Counted from the first letter of the stretch, positions 41,204-51,296 are shown. The stretch: 64,000 nucleotides of DNA from an uncultured Bacteroidales bacterium (GCA_902800305.1 CADCDP010000002.1:62001-126000), one strand, 5' to 3'. Made by a program: numbers and translations. The notes: generated by a model not told the origin, from the letters alone.

Positions 41204-42073
41204 ATGGAATCGGCTTTAGTTTCAATCATCATGCCTTGTTATAATCAAGGTGAGTTTGTTGCGGAGGCAATGGATTCGGTGTTGGCACAGACTTATCCTT
41301 GTTGGGAACTTATTGTCATGAATGATGGTTCTTCCGATCATTCTGAGCGCATTATATTGGAATATGTACAAAAGGATCAACGCATCAAGTATTTTAGTCA
41401 AGAGAATGCGGGTGTGGTGGTTGCAAGAAATCAAGCAATCAAGCATGCTCAAGGTAAATATTTATTGCCTTTGGATGCGGATGACAAGATTTCCGGCGAT
41501 TATTTAGAAAGGGGCGTCACTTATTTGGAAGGGCATCCCGAATGTACCTTGTTTTATTGCCATGCTGATTATTTTGGAAGAATCAATGAGCCTTTTGGAG
41601 TGGAGTACAAGGATTATCCTTCGTTATTATTAGGAAATTCCATTTTTTGTTCGGCAATGTTTCGTAAAGAACACTTCGATTTGGTGGGAGGATATAGTAC
41701 TGATTTTAAGGAAGGTTATGAAGATTGGGAGTTTTTCATCAGATTATTATATCATCGTGATCATGTTTTTCAAGATGAGAAGACGTGTTTTTATTATCGG
41801 CAGCAAGAATGTATGAATAGTAGGAATGACGTTGCAAATCAAAGAATTGAGAAAATACGAACTAACATCTATAAGAAGCATATCACCATTTATAATGAAT
41901 TCTTTGGTGACTTTTTTTCAGTTTTGAGTGAGAGGAATCAGTTTAGGAACCAGCTTGAATGGGAAGTTGATGTTTACCGTCAGCAATATCAGAAGGCTGT
42001 CAATTCTAAATCTTATCAACTTGGATATGGGTTGTTACATCCGTTGGATGTATTGAAGAATTTTTTTTCTTGA
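41204..42073 (+). CDS. GT2-family glycosyltransferase
   Basis: 289 residues. VSIIMPCYNQGEFVAEAMDSVLAQ, VMNDGSSDHSE and PLDADDKIS supply the fold and DxD motif. A C-terminal coiled segment (FRNQLEWEVDVYRQQYQKAV) and an amphipathic end (LLHPLDVLKNFFS) suggest membrane association. It is separated from the following GT61-like gene by one base. Confidence 0.88.
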   Translation: MESALVSIIMPCYNQGEFVAEAMDSVLAQTYPCWELIVMNDGSSDHSERIILEYVQKDQRIKYFSQENAGVVVARNQAIKHAQGKYLLPLDADDKISGDYLERGVTYLEGHPECTLFYCHADYFGRINEPFGVEYKDYPSLLLGNSIFCSAMFRKEHFDLVGGYSTDFKEGYEDWEFFIRLLYHRDHVFQDEKTCFYYRQQECMNSRNDVANQRIEKIRTNIYKKHITIYNEFFGDFFSVLSERNQFRNQLEWEVDVYRQQYQKAVNSKSYQLGYGLLHPLDVLKNFFS

Positions 42074-42074
42074 T

Positions 42075-43319
42075 ATGCTGAAATATAACCTCTCGTATGT
42101 TGATAAGTGTTCGTTAAATAAATGGACACCACTTGTAGAAGAGAGTAGATTTTCGCGAAAGGAGCTACATGCAAAGGTGTTTGATGCGGAAATCTTATTG
42201 CCTCACAAAATCACGGAAAAAGGGAATGTTGGTGGTGTGGTCGATTCGGAAGGGCATTTTGTCATTGGGTCGGGGTGGAAGGAAAATGATGAGGGTGTCT
42301 ATGACTATGATGAGACAAATGTGGTAGAGGATGATGCTATCGCTATCTATATAGGGCTGTTCAATCCCACATGGGGACATGTCATAACAGATGGATTAAA
42401 GAAACTTTGGTATCTTCATACGGATGAATGCAAACAATTGATTGCAAATGGGGCAAAAGTGGTCTATTCAACCGTTTTTGGCGAACCTTTTCCTGAATAT
42501 GAAAGGAGAATCTTTGAATTAGCGGTAGGTAAGGGTGTTGAGGATTTTGTATTGTTGACAGAGCCGACAAGATTTAGGACACTTATTGTTCCTGACAATT
42601 CAATCTATTTGGCAAACGGCAACTTGTATTTCACGAAGGAATATGTTCAAATGATCCATCTCATCCAATCTCGGACGAAACAACCCGTAGAGAATCTGCC
42701 GAAAAAGATATACTTCACTCGTTGTGGCCTTGTGAAGTATGAACAAGAAATGGGTGAACTATCTATTATGCGCTTGTTTCATCGGTTGGGGTATGCTATC
42801 TATGCTCCAGAAAGATTGAGTGTTGACGAACAAATTGCATTGTTAAAGAATTGTGAAAAATTTGTGGCGACAGAGGGTAGCATCTCTCATTCTTCCATTT
42901 TCTGTAAACCGAATACTAAAATTGTCTTATTGCGGAAATTCGATTATTTTAATAAATATTCTTTTCTTATCAATGAAGCAGCACAGTTGGATGTGACATA
43001 CATTGATGTACATAAGACTTCGGCAAGGGTGAAATCTGACCATTGGGGACCCTATTATTTGTATATAGGATGGAACCTCGTTCGATGGACAAAAAAATGC
43101 TTGTTCTTCTTGCCATATTGGCTAAGGCCAAGTTATTTTTGGTATTGTCACAGATATGACCCATTTATTGTGGAAAAGATACGGAACAGGAAATTTTACC
43201 ATCGATTGGAGGATTATACGAAGAAACGGCAGCTTCGTATAGTGAATAAGGTGTTATCCAAAGCGTCGGATGACCAACGAGACTTTTACTTTGACAAATA
43301 CGGAATTTTACGTTCTTAA
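42075..43319 (+). CDS. GT61/DUF563-like glycosyltransferase
   Basis: 414 residues. The segments GLFNPTWGHVITDGLKKLW (GHxxxD-like), PKKIYFTRCGLVKYEQE and FVATEGSISHSSIFCKPNTKIV match the DUF563 / GT61 pattern. It is clearly related to the gene at 52876, which shares YN-SYV at the N-terminus, WGHI/V-TDG and ATEGSI-H-S-FC. A 100-residue C-terminal extension is rich in aromatic and basic residues (RPSYFWYCHRYDP). Confidence 0.75.
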   Translation: MLKYNLSYVDKCSLNKWTPLVEESRFSRKELHAKVFDAEILLPHKITEKGNVGGVVDSEGHFVIGSGWKENDEGVYDYDETNVVEDDAIAIYIGLFNPTWGHVITDGLKKLWYLHTDECKQLIANGAKVVYSTVFGEPFPEYERRIFELAVGKGVEDFVLLTEPTRFRTLIVPDNSIYLANGNLYFTKEYVQMIHLIQSRTKQPVENLPKKIYFTRCGLVKYEQEMGELSIMRLFHRLGYAIYAPERLSVDEQIALLKNCEKFVATEGSISHSSIFCKPNTKIVLLRKFDYFNKYSFLINEAAQLDVTYIDVHKTSARVKSDHWGPYYLYIGWNLVRWTKKCLFFLPYWLRPSYFWYCHRYDPFIVEKIRNRKFYHRLEDYTKKRQLRIVNKVLSKASDDQRDFYFDKYGILRS

Positions 43320-43330
43320 ATAAGCAAGGA

Positions 43331-44275
43331 ATGATGAATCTTATTAAAAAAGCCTTCTATAATTCTGCATTTGCGGACATCTATAAAGAAGAAATTAAGG
43401 AGGCGAACAGACAGCATATACGTTCTTTGCAGAAGTCTATTCGATTAGAAATTGCGAGGCAAAAATGCGATACATTATCGATGTCGTCGGATGCGAGTGG
43501 CGTCACGAAATATGAATATGACAGAGAACTTGTTGTTTCATTGACCACGTATGGGGATCGGATACACACGGTGCATCAAACGATAGAGTCTATATTTCAA
43601 CAAACCTGTCAGGTAAATAGGGTTGTGTTGTGGCTGTCGGCCGAAGAGTTTTGTAATCAGCCGCTTCCCGAACTGTTGAAAAGACAGATGAAAAGAGGTT
43701 TGGAAATCAGATATGTTAAAGATATCCGTTCCTACACAAAACTGATTCCAGCCTTGGCCGAATTTCCACGAGCTAATATCATAACGGTTGACGATGACAT
43801 CATCTACCCGATAGATATGGTGGAATTATTGGTGAAGGCTCATCAACGTCATCCTGCTGCGATATGTGCCATAGCCAGTCGGAAAATGCTTCTGAATTCA
43901 GACGGGACTTTTTGCCCATATAACTCTTTTTTGTTTGAAAACCCAGCTCAAGATGAATGTTCATTTGACTATATAGCAGAAGGTTTCGGAGGTGTTTTGT
44001 ATCCACCTCACTCTCTACATGAAGAGGTGTCAGATGAAGCAATGTTTCTGTCTTTGGCACCAACGGCAGACGATCTTTGGCTGAAGGCGATGGGTTTGTT
44101 GAAAGGAACTCCCGTTGTGCAGATTCATCGTTACTTTGATTTATGGGATTGGTATATTATCAACGAAACCGTACAGAAAGGAGGGCTACATAATCTGAAC
44201 TTAGGAGAACATCGGAACGATGCTCAGCTCAAAGCTCTTTTTGATCATTATGACTTGTATGGATTCTTAAAATAA
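43331..44275 (+). CDS. GT-A type glycosyltransferase
   Basis: 314 residues. After a basic helical N-terminus (about 1-60) the sequence reads LVVSLTTYGDRIHTVHQTIESI and RVVLWLSAEEF. IITVDDDIIYP near residue 155 holds the DxD metal site. ADDLWLKAMGLL is an acceptor-side motif. This pattern is found in capsule glycosyltransferases of Bacteroidetes and Pasteurellaceae (from memory). Linkage unknown. Confidence 0.78.
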   Translation: MMNLIKKAFYNSAFADIYKEEIKEANRQHIRSLQKSIRLEIARQKCDTLSMSSDASGVTKYEYDRELVVSLTTYGDRIHTVHQTIESIFQQTCQVNRVVLWLSAEEFCNQPLPELLKRQMKRGLEIRYVKDIRSYTKLIPALAEFPRANIITVDDDIIYPIDMVELLVKAHQRHPAAICAIASRKMLLNSDGTFCPYNSFLFENPAQDECSFDYIAEGFGGVLYPPHSLHEEVSDEAMFLSLAPTADDLWLKAMGLLKGTPVVQIHRYFDLWDWYIINETVQKGGLHNLNLGEHRNDAQLKALFDHYDLYGFLK

Positions 44276-44281
44276 CGAAAG

Positions 44282-45244
44282 ATGGCGATTCTTTTTTCGT
44301 TTATTATACCTCATAAGAATGGTGACATAGCGCAACTCCGTCGTTGCTTAGATAGTATTCCGCATAGAGAAGATGTGCAGATTATAATTGTGGACGATTG
44401 TAGTGATGCTTCGGTTTTCGATGTTGGGGAGTTGAAGAAACTTCAGGACGCTTGTACAGAAATTTATTGGTTGGAAACGGGGGTAGGACCTGGAGGAGCA
44501 CGGAATTATGCATTGGATAGAGCGAAGGGAGAATGGATCTTCTTTGTGGATGCCGATGACTACTACGAAAAGGAGAACTTGAAAAGGTTGCTGGATTTGT
44601 GTACACACTCAATGGCCGATGTTGTGTATATGGGTTATCAGGTGATAGCTGATGGACAGAAGAAGGTAAATCTCAACGGGTATGAGGAAGATGGAGACAG
44701 ATTGTATGACTTGGATGACTGCGAAAGAGATGCTTATTTGGATGCGTTTTACCCTTGGCAGAAATGTTTGAAGCGGAGTTTGTTGAATAGCCAGAATTTA
44801 CGATTTGATGAGCTGTATCTTTCGGAGGATAGAATACTTGCGTTAGAAGCTCTTTTATCTGCTAAAAAGGTGGAAAGATTCTCTTCTCCTGTTTACAACT
44901 ATGTTATTCATGAAAATTCTCTTACAACATCTAAACCGTCCTACGAAAGGACAAAAGGGGCTGTTGGTGTTGCCATTGAGACGAATAGAATTTTGAAAAG
45001 GCATGATAAATTGCGTATATATAGGGATAAAACATCGCAAAGGTATCTGACCATCTTGAATGAATATAATCTTGTTGACTATTGGTGCTTTATTTTGAAA
45101 GAAATTTGGTTTCTTGGATGGGCGTTTGCGATGGAGGATAGAGAATATGTCTGTATGTGTAGAGGATATAAGGTGAATCTTTTGATGCAATTTGTCGATG
45201 AGATTCGAGTAAAAGCAGGATTTTTGAGGAATCGATTGAGATAA
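44282..45244 (+). CDS. GT2-family glycosyltransferase
   Basis: 320 residues. FSFIIPHKNGDIAQLRRCLDSIP, VDDCSDAS and FVDADDYYEK (DADD near residue 98) define GT2. GVGPGGARNYALDRAKGEW is a conserved donor loop. It is most like the gene at 40253 (CLDSIP, VDD-SD, GA-YARN, KGEWI). The helical C-terminus ends RNRLR. Spacing to the GT8 gene downstream is 7 nt. Confidence 0.88.
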   Translation: MAILFSFIIPHKNGDIAQLRRCLDSIPHREDVQIIIVDDCSDASVFDVGELKKLQDACTEIYWLETGVGPGGARNYALDRAKGEWIFFVDADDYYEKENLKRLLDLCTHSMADVVYMGYQVIADGQKKVNLNGYEEDGDRLYDLDDCERDAYLDAFYPWQKCLKRSLLNSQNLRFDELYLSEDRILALEALLSAKKVERFSSPVYNYVIHENSLTTSKPSYERTKGAVGVAIETNRILKRHDKLRIYRDKTSQRYLTILNEYNLVDYWCFILKEIWFLGWAFAMEDREYVCMCRGYKVNLLMQFVDEIRVKAGFLRNRLR

Positions 45245-45251
45245 GGGACTT

Positions 45252-46346
45252 ATGGATAAGAATGTTATGCATATAGCCTTTTGTACAGATGATACATATA
45301 TGATGCCCGTTGGTGTTGCTATCGTTTCTATCTGTGAGAATAACAAGGCAGAAGACATTTTGTTTCATTTGGTCATAACATCCAATGAAACCATCGAAAA
45401 GACGAAAGAGAAGATTGCTCCGCTCACCAACATCATCGATCGGTATCAGAAAGAATATAGGATTTACAGATTGGAGGAGAAAGACCTTGCTTCATTTGAA
45501 TGTCCTGGTGGAGATTATATCAGTACGACTGCTTTTGCACGTATTTTCTTGCCTCAGTTATTGCCAGATAGTATCAAGAAGGTTCTCTATTTGGATGGTG
45601 ATATTGCTGTAGATGGAAATTTGAGAGAATTGTGGGAAACCGAATTGAATGAGGATTGCCCGATGGGTGCCATCATCGATTCTTGTGGAACATCCGTGGC
45701 ATATCGTGCTTCTGTACAGATTCCGCTATCCATTCCGTATGTCAATAGTGGCATTTTGTTGATGAATTTGGATTGCTGGAGGAAAGAACATCTGATTGGC
45801 CAAATGGTTCAATGTGCATCAGAACATTCTTTCTCTTTTTTGGATCAAGATGTGCTTAATTATGTGTTACGGGATAGAATAAAGATTCTGCCCGTTAAAT
45901 ACAATGTCCAATTATTGTTCCTTCTCGAACAGGAAAATAGATGGATGGTAGAATACCAATATTTGGAAGAAATAAAGGACGCTATAGAACATCCTGTGAT
46001 TGTCCACTATTTGTCAGCCAATAAGCCGTGGAAAGAAGAGAATTGTCCTAAACGAGAGATTTGGCATCGTTATCAGCAATTGTCTCCGTGGAATGCGATT
46101 CCGTTAGAACCTTTAAATTGTAGATTTGAACGTTCTTCCATTTATGCAGGTTTTATTGATGCCTATTGGAGTGATGCTTCTCTTATGAAGGAATCACTTC
46201 CTTCCTTTTTGGCATTATTTAATGCTGCCGTAAAATTGAAGAACAAAAAGCTGTTTATGCAAGTGGCGAGTCAGATGATGCGTGGAATGACCAGAATATT
46301 AGAATTTGTCTATAGAAGGAAGGTAAAGGGAATTCTTCCTAAATGA
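45252..46346 (+). CDS. GT8-family glycosyltransferase
   Basis: 364 residues. IAFCTDDTYMMPVGVAIVSI is the GT8 N-terminus. KKVLYLDGDIAVDGNLRELW near residues 110-130 contains the DxD. VNSGILLMNL and LDQDVLNYVL follow in family order, with VHYLSANKPW as the His-containing last motif. It is a retaining transferase, commonly adding glucose or galactose from UDP-sugar. A roughly 80-residue C-terminal extension is basic. It resembles the gene at 53937. Confidence 0.92.
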   Translation: MDKNVMHIAFCTDDTYMMPVGVAIVSICENNKAEDILFHLVITSNETIEKTKEKIAPLTNIIDRYQKEYRIYRLEEKDLASFECPGGDYISTTAFARIFLPQLLPDSIKKVLYLDGDIAVDGNLRELWETELNEDCPMGAIIDSCGTSVAYRASVQIPLSIPYVNSGILLMNLDCWRKEHLIGQMVQCASEHSFSFLDQDVLNYVLRDRIKILPVKYNVQLLFLLEQENRWMVEYQYLEEIKDAIEHPVIVHYLSANKPWKEENCPKREIWHRYQQLSPWNAIPLEPLNCRFERSSIYAGFIDAYWSDASLMKESLPSFLALFNAAVKLKNKKLFMQVASQMMRGMTRILEFVYRRKVKGILPK

Positions 46347-46353
46347 ATGCTTG

Positions 46354-47124
46354 ATGATGCATTATCCGTTGGTGACCATTGTAACAGTTGTGAGAAATGA
46401 CAGGAAACATATCGAAAAGACGATATTTTCCGTGTTGTCTCAATCGTATAAAAATATTGAATATATTGTCATAGATGGTGCCTCAACGGATGGTACAATG
46501 GATGTCATCAACCAATATGCCGAATCTATAGATGTTGTTGTTTCAGAGCCTGATGGAGGTGTCTATGATGCCATGAACAAAGGAATATCTTTAAGTCATG
46601 GTGAATATGTGAATTTTATGAATTCAGGGGATTTCTTTCATGATAAGAATGTGATTGAAGAAATGTGTCTGCAAGGATTTTCCAAGGTTCAGAGACACAC
46701 CGTTTTCTATGGAGATGTAAATACAAGATATTGGAATGGTGTCTATAGAGAGAAACCGCATGAATTTTTTAGAACCCCGTTTAAGTTTAAAGGAATAGGA
46801 ATATGTCATCAAAGCATGTTCTTTCCGGGGGATGTCATTCGTAAGATGCCATTCAATTTGAAGTATCCGATAGCTGCAGATTATGATATGGCATTAAAGA
46901 TGTACAAAAATGGTGTTGATTTTGTCTATTGTAATTTGATTGTGGCAGATTATAGTTGGGGAGGTGGAATTAGTTCAAATCCATACGGATTGATTAACGT
47001 TTATAAAGAAAATGCTAAGATTGCACGGCAGACAATGCATCCAGCATATTGGGCAAAATTGGGGATTGAATATTACAGATTGTGGAAGAAACTTCGATAT
47101 AGAAAAGAAGGAAGAACAAGATGA
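46354..47124 (+). CDS. GT2-family glycosyltransferase
   Basis: 256 residues. VTIVTVVRNDRKHIEKTIFSVL, IDGASTDGTMDVINQY and DGGVYDAMNKGISLSHGEYVNFMNSGD show the compact GT2 type also seen at 27862 and 32023. ATG 46354 is used; an in-frame TTG at 46351 and the ATG at 46357 are alternatives. Its stop overlaps the next gene as ATGA (47121-47124). Confidence 0.88.
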   Translation: MMHYPLVTIVTVVRNDRKHIEKTIFSVLSQSYKNIEYIVIDGASTDGTMDVINQYAESIDVVVSEPDGGVYDAMNKGISLSHGEYVNFMNSGDFFHDKNVIEEMCLQGFSKVQRHTVFYGDVNTRYWNGVYREKPHEFFRTPFKFKGIGICHQSMFFPGDVIRKMPFNLKYPIAADYDMALKMYKNGVDFVYCNLIVADYSWGGGISSNPYGLINVYKENAKIARQTMHPAYWAKLGIEYYRLWKKLRYRKEGRTR

Positions 47125-48335
47125 GGGTGTTGGATTTAATTTGGAATAGACATACAAGAAATATCGTTCTCTTTCTTCTGCAATATGTTCCTGCCCACCA
47201 AAGACGGGTTGTATGTATTTGTTGGGGAGGAACAAATTATAATTGTAATCCTCGTGCAATAACGGATTTAATCATCAAAAAAGAACGGGAAAAGAAGACT
47301 CAATCTTCTTCTTTTGAAATTTGGTATGCCTTTGTCAATCCCGATGCCTTTTCAACGTTGTTACCTTCTGAAATTAAGTCAGTTGAATTAGGGTCTTTAT
47401 CTTACTTTTATTTGCTTTCTTCCGCTCAGTTTGTGATTTCCAATACGAGATTCGGCGGCGGAATTATGTGGCCTTTTAAGAAGAAGAGAGGACAGTTTTA
47501 TATTCAGACGATGCATGGGGGGCATGGGATGAAAAGGCAAGAATTGGAAGTGAAAGATATTTTGTCGGAAGAATATGTGAAACTACTTTATGAGGATGCT
47601 TCTCGAATTGATCTCATGCTTTCAGATTCCACCGCTTGGACAGCGTTAGCAAGAACGATATTCGCTTATCCCAAAGGAGAAATCTTAGAGGTCGGATTAC
47701 CTCGGAATGATGTTTTCTTCCGCCCGCAGGAAGTGACGAAGATGAGGAATGATGTAGAAGCATTTGTGATAAAAACGAAGGGTATCGTACAAAAACCTAC
47801 AGAACTCAAATTTTTAGTGTATTGCCCGACTTTTAGGGGTGGACACAGAAAAGATGTTTACGGATTTGATGTTGACAGATTGATTGTTGTTTTAGAGCAA
47901 CGTTTTGGAGGTGTTTGGTATGTGTTAGTTAGTTCTCATCCGAATATGCGGGATTACTATCGTGAGGTATATGATTTCTCTCATCCAAGAATGGTGGATG
48001 TTGGTCAGATGGATTTACAACCCATCTTGGTGGCGAGCGATGTTGCTATAACTGACTATTCAAGTGCCGGATTTGAATTTGCTCTGACTCATAAACCAGT
48101 CTTTTTGTTAATGCGTGATAAAGAGGAATATGAACGGGGATTGTATTATGACCCTCAAGACCTTCCATTCCCTTACGCTACTGATGATGATGGCTTGTGC
48201 CAAAATATTGAGGCATTTGATGATGCTAAATATCAAAAAGACTTGGAGAAGTTTAATCGTGAGGTGGTTGGCTTAAAAGAAACTGGACATGCAGCTGAAG
48301 CTGTGGTGGATTGGATGGAAAAGAAAGCACTATAA
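47121..48335 (+). CDS. TagF-like CDP-glycerol:polyol-phosphate transferase
   Basis: 404 residues. MHGGHGMKRQELEVKDI, the donor-binding YCPTFRGGHRKDVYGFD near residue 233, SSHPNMR and VAITDYSSAGFEFALTHKPVFLL near 308 match the Glyphos_transf family (TagF/TagB). These move glycerol- or ribitol-phosphate from CDP-polyols in teichoic acids and in some Gram-negative capsules. It implies a phosphodiester or polyol-phosphate decoration of this polymer. It is coupled both upstream (ATGA) and downstream (TAATG). No CDP-glycerol synthase is in the window. Confidence 0.85.
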   Translation: MRVLDLIWNRHTRNIVLFLLQYVPAHQRRVVCICWGGTNYNCNPRAITDLIIKKEREKKTQSSSFEIWYAFVNPDAFSTLLPSEIKSVELGSLSYFYLLSSAQFVISNTRFGGGIMWPFKKKRGQFYIQTMHGGHGMKRQELEVKDILSEEYVKLLYEDASRIDLMLSDSTAWTALARTIFAYPKGEILEVGLPRNDVFFRPQEVTKMRNDVEAFVIKTKGIVQKPTELKFLVYCPTFRGGHRKDVYGFDVDRLIVVLEQRFGGVWYVLVSSHPNMRDYYREVYDFSHPRMVDVGQMDLQPILVASDVAITDYSSAGFEFALTHKPVFLLMRDKEEYERGLYYDPQDLPFPYATDDDGLCQNIEAFDDAKYQKDLEKFNREVVGLKETGHAAEAVVDWMEKKAL

Positions 48336-49315
48336 TGAAGGGTAAAAGAATTAAATATATGGATATGGCAAAAGGGATTGGTATCATCTTGATTGTTATA
48401 TGCCATAATCCAATCAACGATGTTTTGAATGATTGGTTCTTTTCCTTTCATGTGCCGTTGTTTTTTATCGTGAGTGGATTTTTCATGAAAGAGGGATTTT
48501 CCAGCAAATCCTTTAAGAAAGATATTCTCCATCTGTGGGTTCCTTATCTATTGTGCTGTTTTGTCGTTTTCATGCTCAATATAGATTATTCAGAGGAGAT
48601 ACATTGGAATGTTTTGAATTATCTTGCCTATAGAATCGTGCCTAAAACAGGATGGGAAGTGATAGGGATGTGGTTTCTTCCTGCCTTGTTTTGGGGTAAA
48701 ACAATATTGGCTGTATTGCTGACAAAGATAAAGGAGAAAAAGTATGTGTATATCATAACATTGTTCTTGTTTTTCATTTCTTCTTTGTATCCATTTTTCC
48801 AAGAGTATATAGATAATCCTTTATATATCATCAATGGATTTGCTGTCCCATTGTTTTTATGTATAGGAATGTTGATGAAAGAGCATCATCTGATAGAATA
48901 TAATTACAATAAATATATGAAAGGGGTAGGCATATTATTCATGATAGTAGCTTTTTATTTCCCCGTAAATATGTTCACCAATTCATTTCCTGTAAGTATT
49001 TTGAATGTTGTCATCTCCTCGATTGTCTGTTTGGGTGTATGTATGTGTTGTCGGAAGTTTGAACAACATAAAAACAAACTATCAAGATTCGTGATTGGAA
49101 TATTGGCTTATTATGGGAAATATTCATTGGTGATACTTTGTGCTCACGCTTTATTTCATTATCCCTTGCGGAATTGTTTTCTGCCGATAAACGACTCTCT
49201 GTGGGGGATTTCAGAGGTGATAGTGTTGAGTTCTGGTCCTCTTGTTGTATCATTTCTTCCTGGGGTCAGATATATCCTGAATGTTCCGAAAACGGTTCAA
49301 CTTCTTAAGGCGTAA
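48335..49315 (+). CDS. acyltransferase-3 family membrane protein
   Basis: 326 residues starting at the ATG of TAATG. RIKYMDMAKGIGIILIVICH carries the Asp and His of the family, FFIVSGFFM follows, and about ten transmembrane helices extend to YSLVILCAHALFHYPL. It is more distant from the tandem pair at 38032/39055. Expected role: O-acetylation of the growing glycan. The in-frame extension to 48311 would overlap the transferase gene and is less likely. Confidence 0.88.
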   Translation: MKGKRIKYMDMAKGIGIILIVICHNPINDVLNDWFFSFHVPLFFIVSGFFMKEGFSSKSFKKDILHLWVPYLLCCFVVFMLNIDYSEEIHWNVLNYLAYRIVPKTGWEVIGMWFLPALFWGKTILAVLLTKIKEKKYVYIITLFLFFISSLYPFFQEYIDNPLYIINGFAVPLFLCIGMLMKEHHLIEYNYNKYMKGVGILFMIVAFYFPVNMFTNSFPVSILNVVISSIVCLGVCMCCRKFEQHKNKLSRFVIGILAYYGKYSLVILCAHALFHYPLRNCFLPINDSLWGISEVIVLSSGPLVVSFLPGVRYILNVPKTVQLLKA

Positions 49316-49318
49316 ATA

Positions 49319-50311
49319 GTGCGTATGGTTTCAATCATCGTTCCTGTATATAATGTTGCGGAATGTATTGAAGAGAGTCTTCAGAGTTTGTTGACACAAA
49401 CATATAAGGATTGTGAACTCATCATTGTTGATGATTGTGGAAATGATGATAGTATGGAAGTGGTGACGATAATATTGGAAAAAGGATGCTCTTTTGTGGG
49501 TGGGTATCAGATTCTTCATCATGACCATAATCGCGGACTTTCTGCTGCTCGCAATACGGGGTTGAAACATGCAAAAGGGGAATATATCTATTTTTTCGAT
49601 AGCGACGATAAGATTGTGCCAGATTGTATAGAACGACTTGTGTGTAAAGCTGAAGAAACGGGTGCGGATGTGACGATGGGTGATATACTTGTAGAAGGAG
49701 GCAACGCATGGATTCCTCAGCTGAAGATTGAAGGCTCACCTTTTGTTGATGAGAATGATGTCATAGAAGGGAATGAGGCGGTTTTGCAGGCTTACCTAAG
49801 TGGAGTGTTTTTTGTAATGGCATGGAATAAGCTGATGAAGAAGACGTTTCTAATAGATAATGACATCACATTTAAGGAAGGGCTGGTGCATGAAGATAAC
49901 CCTTGGAGTTTGACTGTTGCTTGTGTGGCAAAACGATTGGCGTTTGTCAGACAAAAAACTTATATCTATGTTGTGCGGGCAAATTCTTTGCAAACGGATA
50001 AAGCTTTTGAACGTCATTTTGAGGCATATCTGACCATATTAAAAGAATTTTCTTTGATAGTCAATACATATAAGTCGCATCTGTCGAAGAACGTGCAGGT
50101 ACAATTGCTTGGATGGGTCGAACGCCAAAAGGCATTGTTCTTTTTACAGACAAAGGAGTTAGGGACAAAGCAGCAACTGCGTCAATTGTATGCTGTGATT
50201 AGAAAGTATTTGCCAAGAAGAAGATTCTCCAAGGCGGATGTCCATTATTCCTTCCCTGCTTCGTATGGATTGAGGTTATATTCCCGATTTTGTGGCTATC
50301 ATTTATTGTAA
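49319..50311 (+). CDS. GT2-family glycosyltransferase
   Basis: 330 residues. VSIIVPVYNVAECIEESLQSLLTQ, VDDCGNDDSMEVV and FFDSDDKIVPDCIERLVCKAEETG give the fold and metal site. HEDNPWSLTVACVAKRLAF is the late motif. It closely resembles 36968 in N-terminal organisation. GTG 49319 fits the AAGG Shine-Dalgarno better than ATG 49325. Confidence 0.88.
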   Translation: MRMVSIIVPVYNVAECIEESLQSLLTQTYKDCELIIVDDCGNDDSMEVVTIILEKGCSFVGGYQILHHDHNRGLSAARNTGLKHAKGEYIYFFDSDDKIVPDCIERLVCKAEETGADVTMGDILVEGGNAWIPQLKIEGSPFVDENDVIEGNEAVLQAYLSGVFFVMAWNKLMKKTFLIDNDITFKEGLVHEDNPWSLTVACVAKRLAFVRQKTYIYVVRANSLQTDKAFERHFEAYLTILKEFSLIVNTYKSHLSKNVQVQLLGWVERQKALFFLQTKELGTKQQLRQLYAVIRKYLPRRRFSKADVHYSFPASYGLRLYSRFCGYHLL

Positions 50312-50315
50312 GAAG

Positions 50316-51296
50316 ATGGAGGTGCGTATTGCTTTTGTGGATTTTTGGCCAGGGTGTGACCAACAAAATCACATCATCACTAAAGCCTTGAAACAGAAAT
50401 ATGAGGTGAAATTTGTTCATCCGCAAGAGGCCGATTATGTTTTCTTTTCCGTCTTTGGTGATGAACATTGGTCATTGCCGGATGAAACGGTGAAAATCTT
50501 TTACACAGGCGAGAATTTATGTCCAGATTTCAATATTTGTGATTATGCAATAGGCTTTGAGTGGATGGATTTTGGGGATCGATATTATAGATTACCCAAT
50601 TATTATGCAACGGAATTCTTTTTGCCGAAGGTGGAACAGATGTTGCAGAAGCACCACCTAAGCGCAGACAAAGATTATGTCGGCAGAAAGTTTTGTAGTT
50701 TTGTCGTAAGTAATCCTGCTGGAAGCCCTATCCGACGAGAAGCATTTGAAAGAATCTCGACTTATAAAAAAGTTGATAGTGGTGGAAGATGGTTGAATAA
50801 CATTGGAGGGCCTGTTGAAGATAAGTTGGCTTTTGATTCAGAGCATAAATTTTCCATAGTGTGTGAGAATAGTTCGCATAGAGGTTATACGACTGAAAAA
50901 ATAGTTGAGGCTTTTGCGGCTCAGACAATACCTATCTATTGGGGAGATCCGGAAGTCACTCGTGTCTATAATCCTAAGGCTTTTATCAATATACAAGAAT
51001 ATGCGAATTGGGACGATCTCATAGCAGAAGTGAAAAAGATAGATGAGAATAAGGATTTGTATATAAGAATGTTGAAGGAACCTGCTATCAAAGATGGCTC
51101 TTTTACGTATCAAGAACAATTTGATGGAATGGCGGCTTTTCTTGCCCATATTATTGAGCAACCTCATTCAGAGGCTTATAGATACAATCGTGAGTTCTGG
51201 GGTAAAAGATATGTTGAAAGGGAACGTGCTTTGATGCAGAGGAGTGAAAGGAAAACCTGGAAAGACTATTTGAAGGCATCTCTAAAACGAATATAA
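50316..51296 (+). CDS. GT10-family (alpha-1,3/4-fucosyltransferase-like) glycosyltransferase
   Basis: 326 residues. VCENSSHRGYTTEKIVEAF near residues 181-199, continuing to TIPIYWGDPEV, is the signature of bacterial GT10 fucosyltransferases. An N-terminal GT-B half reads IAFVDFWPG and EADYVFFSVFGDEHW. It probably adds fucose or a related sugar from a GDP donor. ATG 50316 follows the upstream stop by 4 nt. The stop TAA (51294-51296) belongs to a family A half-element, so the 3' end may have been trimmed. No GDP-fucose genes lie in the window. Confidence 0.9.
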   Translation: MEVRIAFVDFWPGCDQQNHIITKALKQKYEVKFVHPQEADYVFFSVFGDEHWSLPDETVKIFYTGENLCPDFNICDYAIGFEWMDFGDRYYRLPNYYATEFFLPKVEQMLQKHHLSADKDYVGRKFCSFVVSNPAGSPIRREAFERISTYKKVDSGGRWLNNIGGPVEDKLAFDSEHKFSIVCENSSHRGYTTEKIVEAFAAQTIPIYWGDPEVTRVYNPKAFINIQEYANWDDLIAEVKKIDENKDLYIRMLKEPAIKDGSFTYQEQFDGMAAFLAHIIEQPHSEAYRYNREFWGKRYVERERALMQRSERKTWKDYLKASLKRI

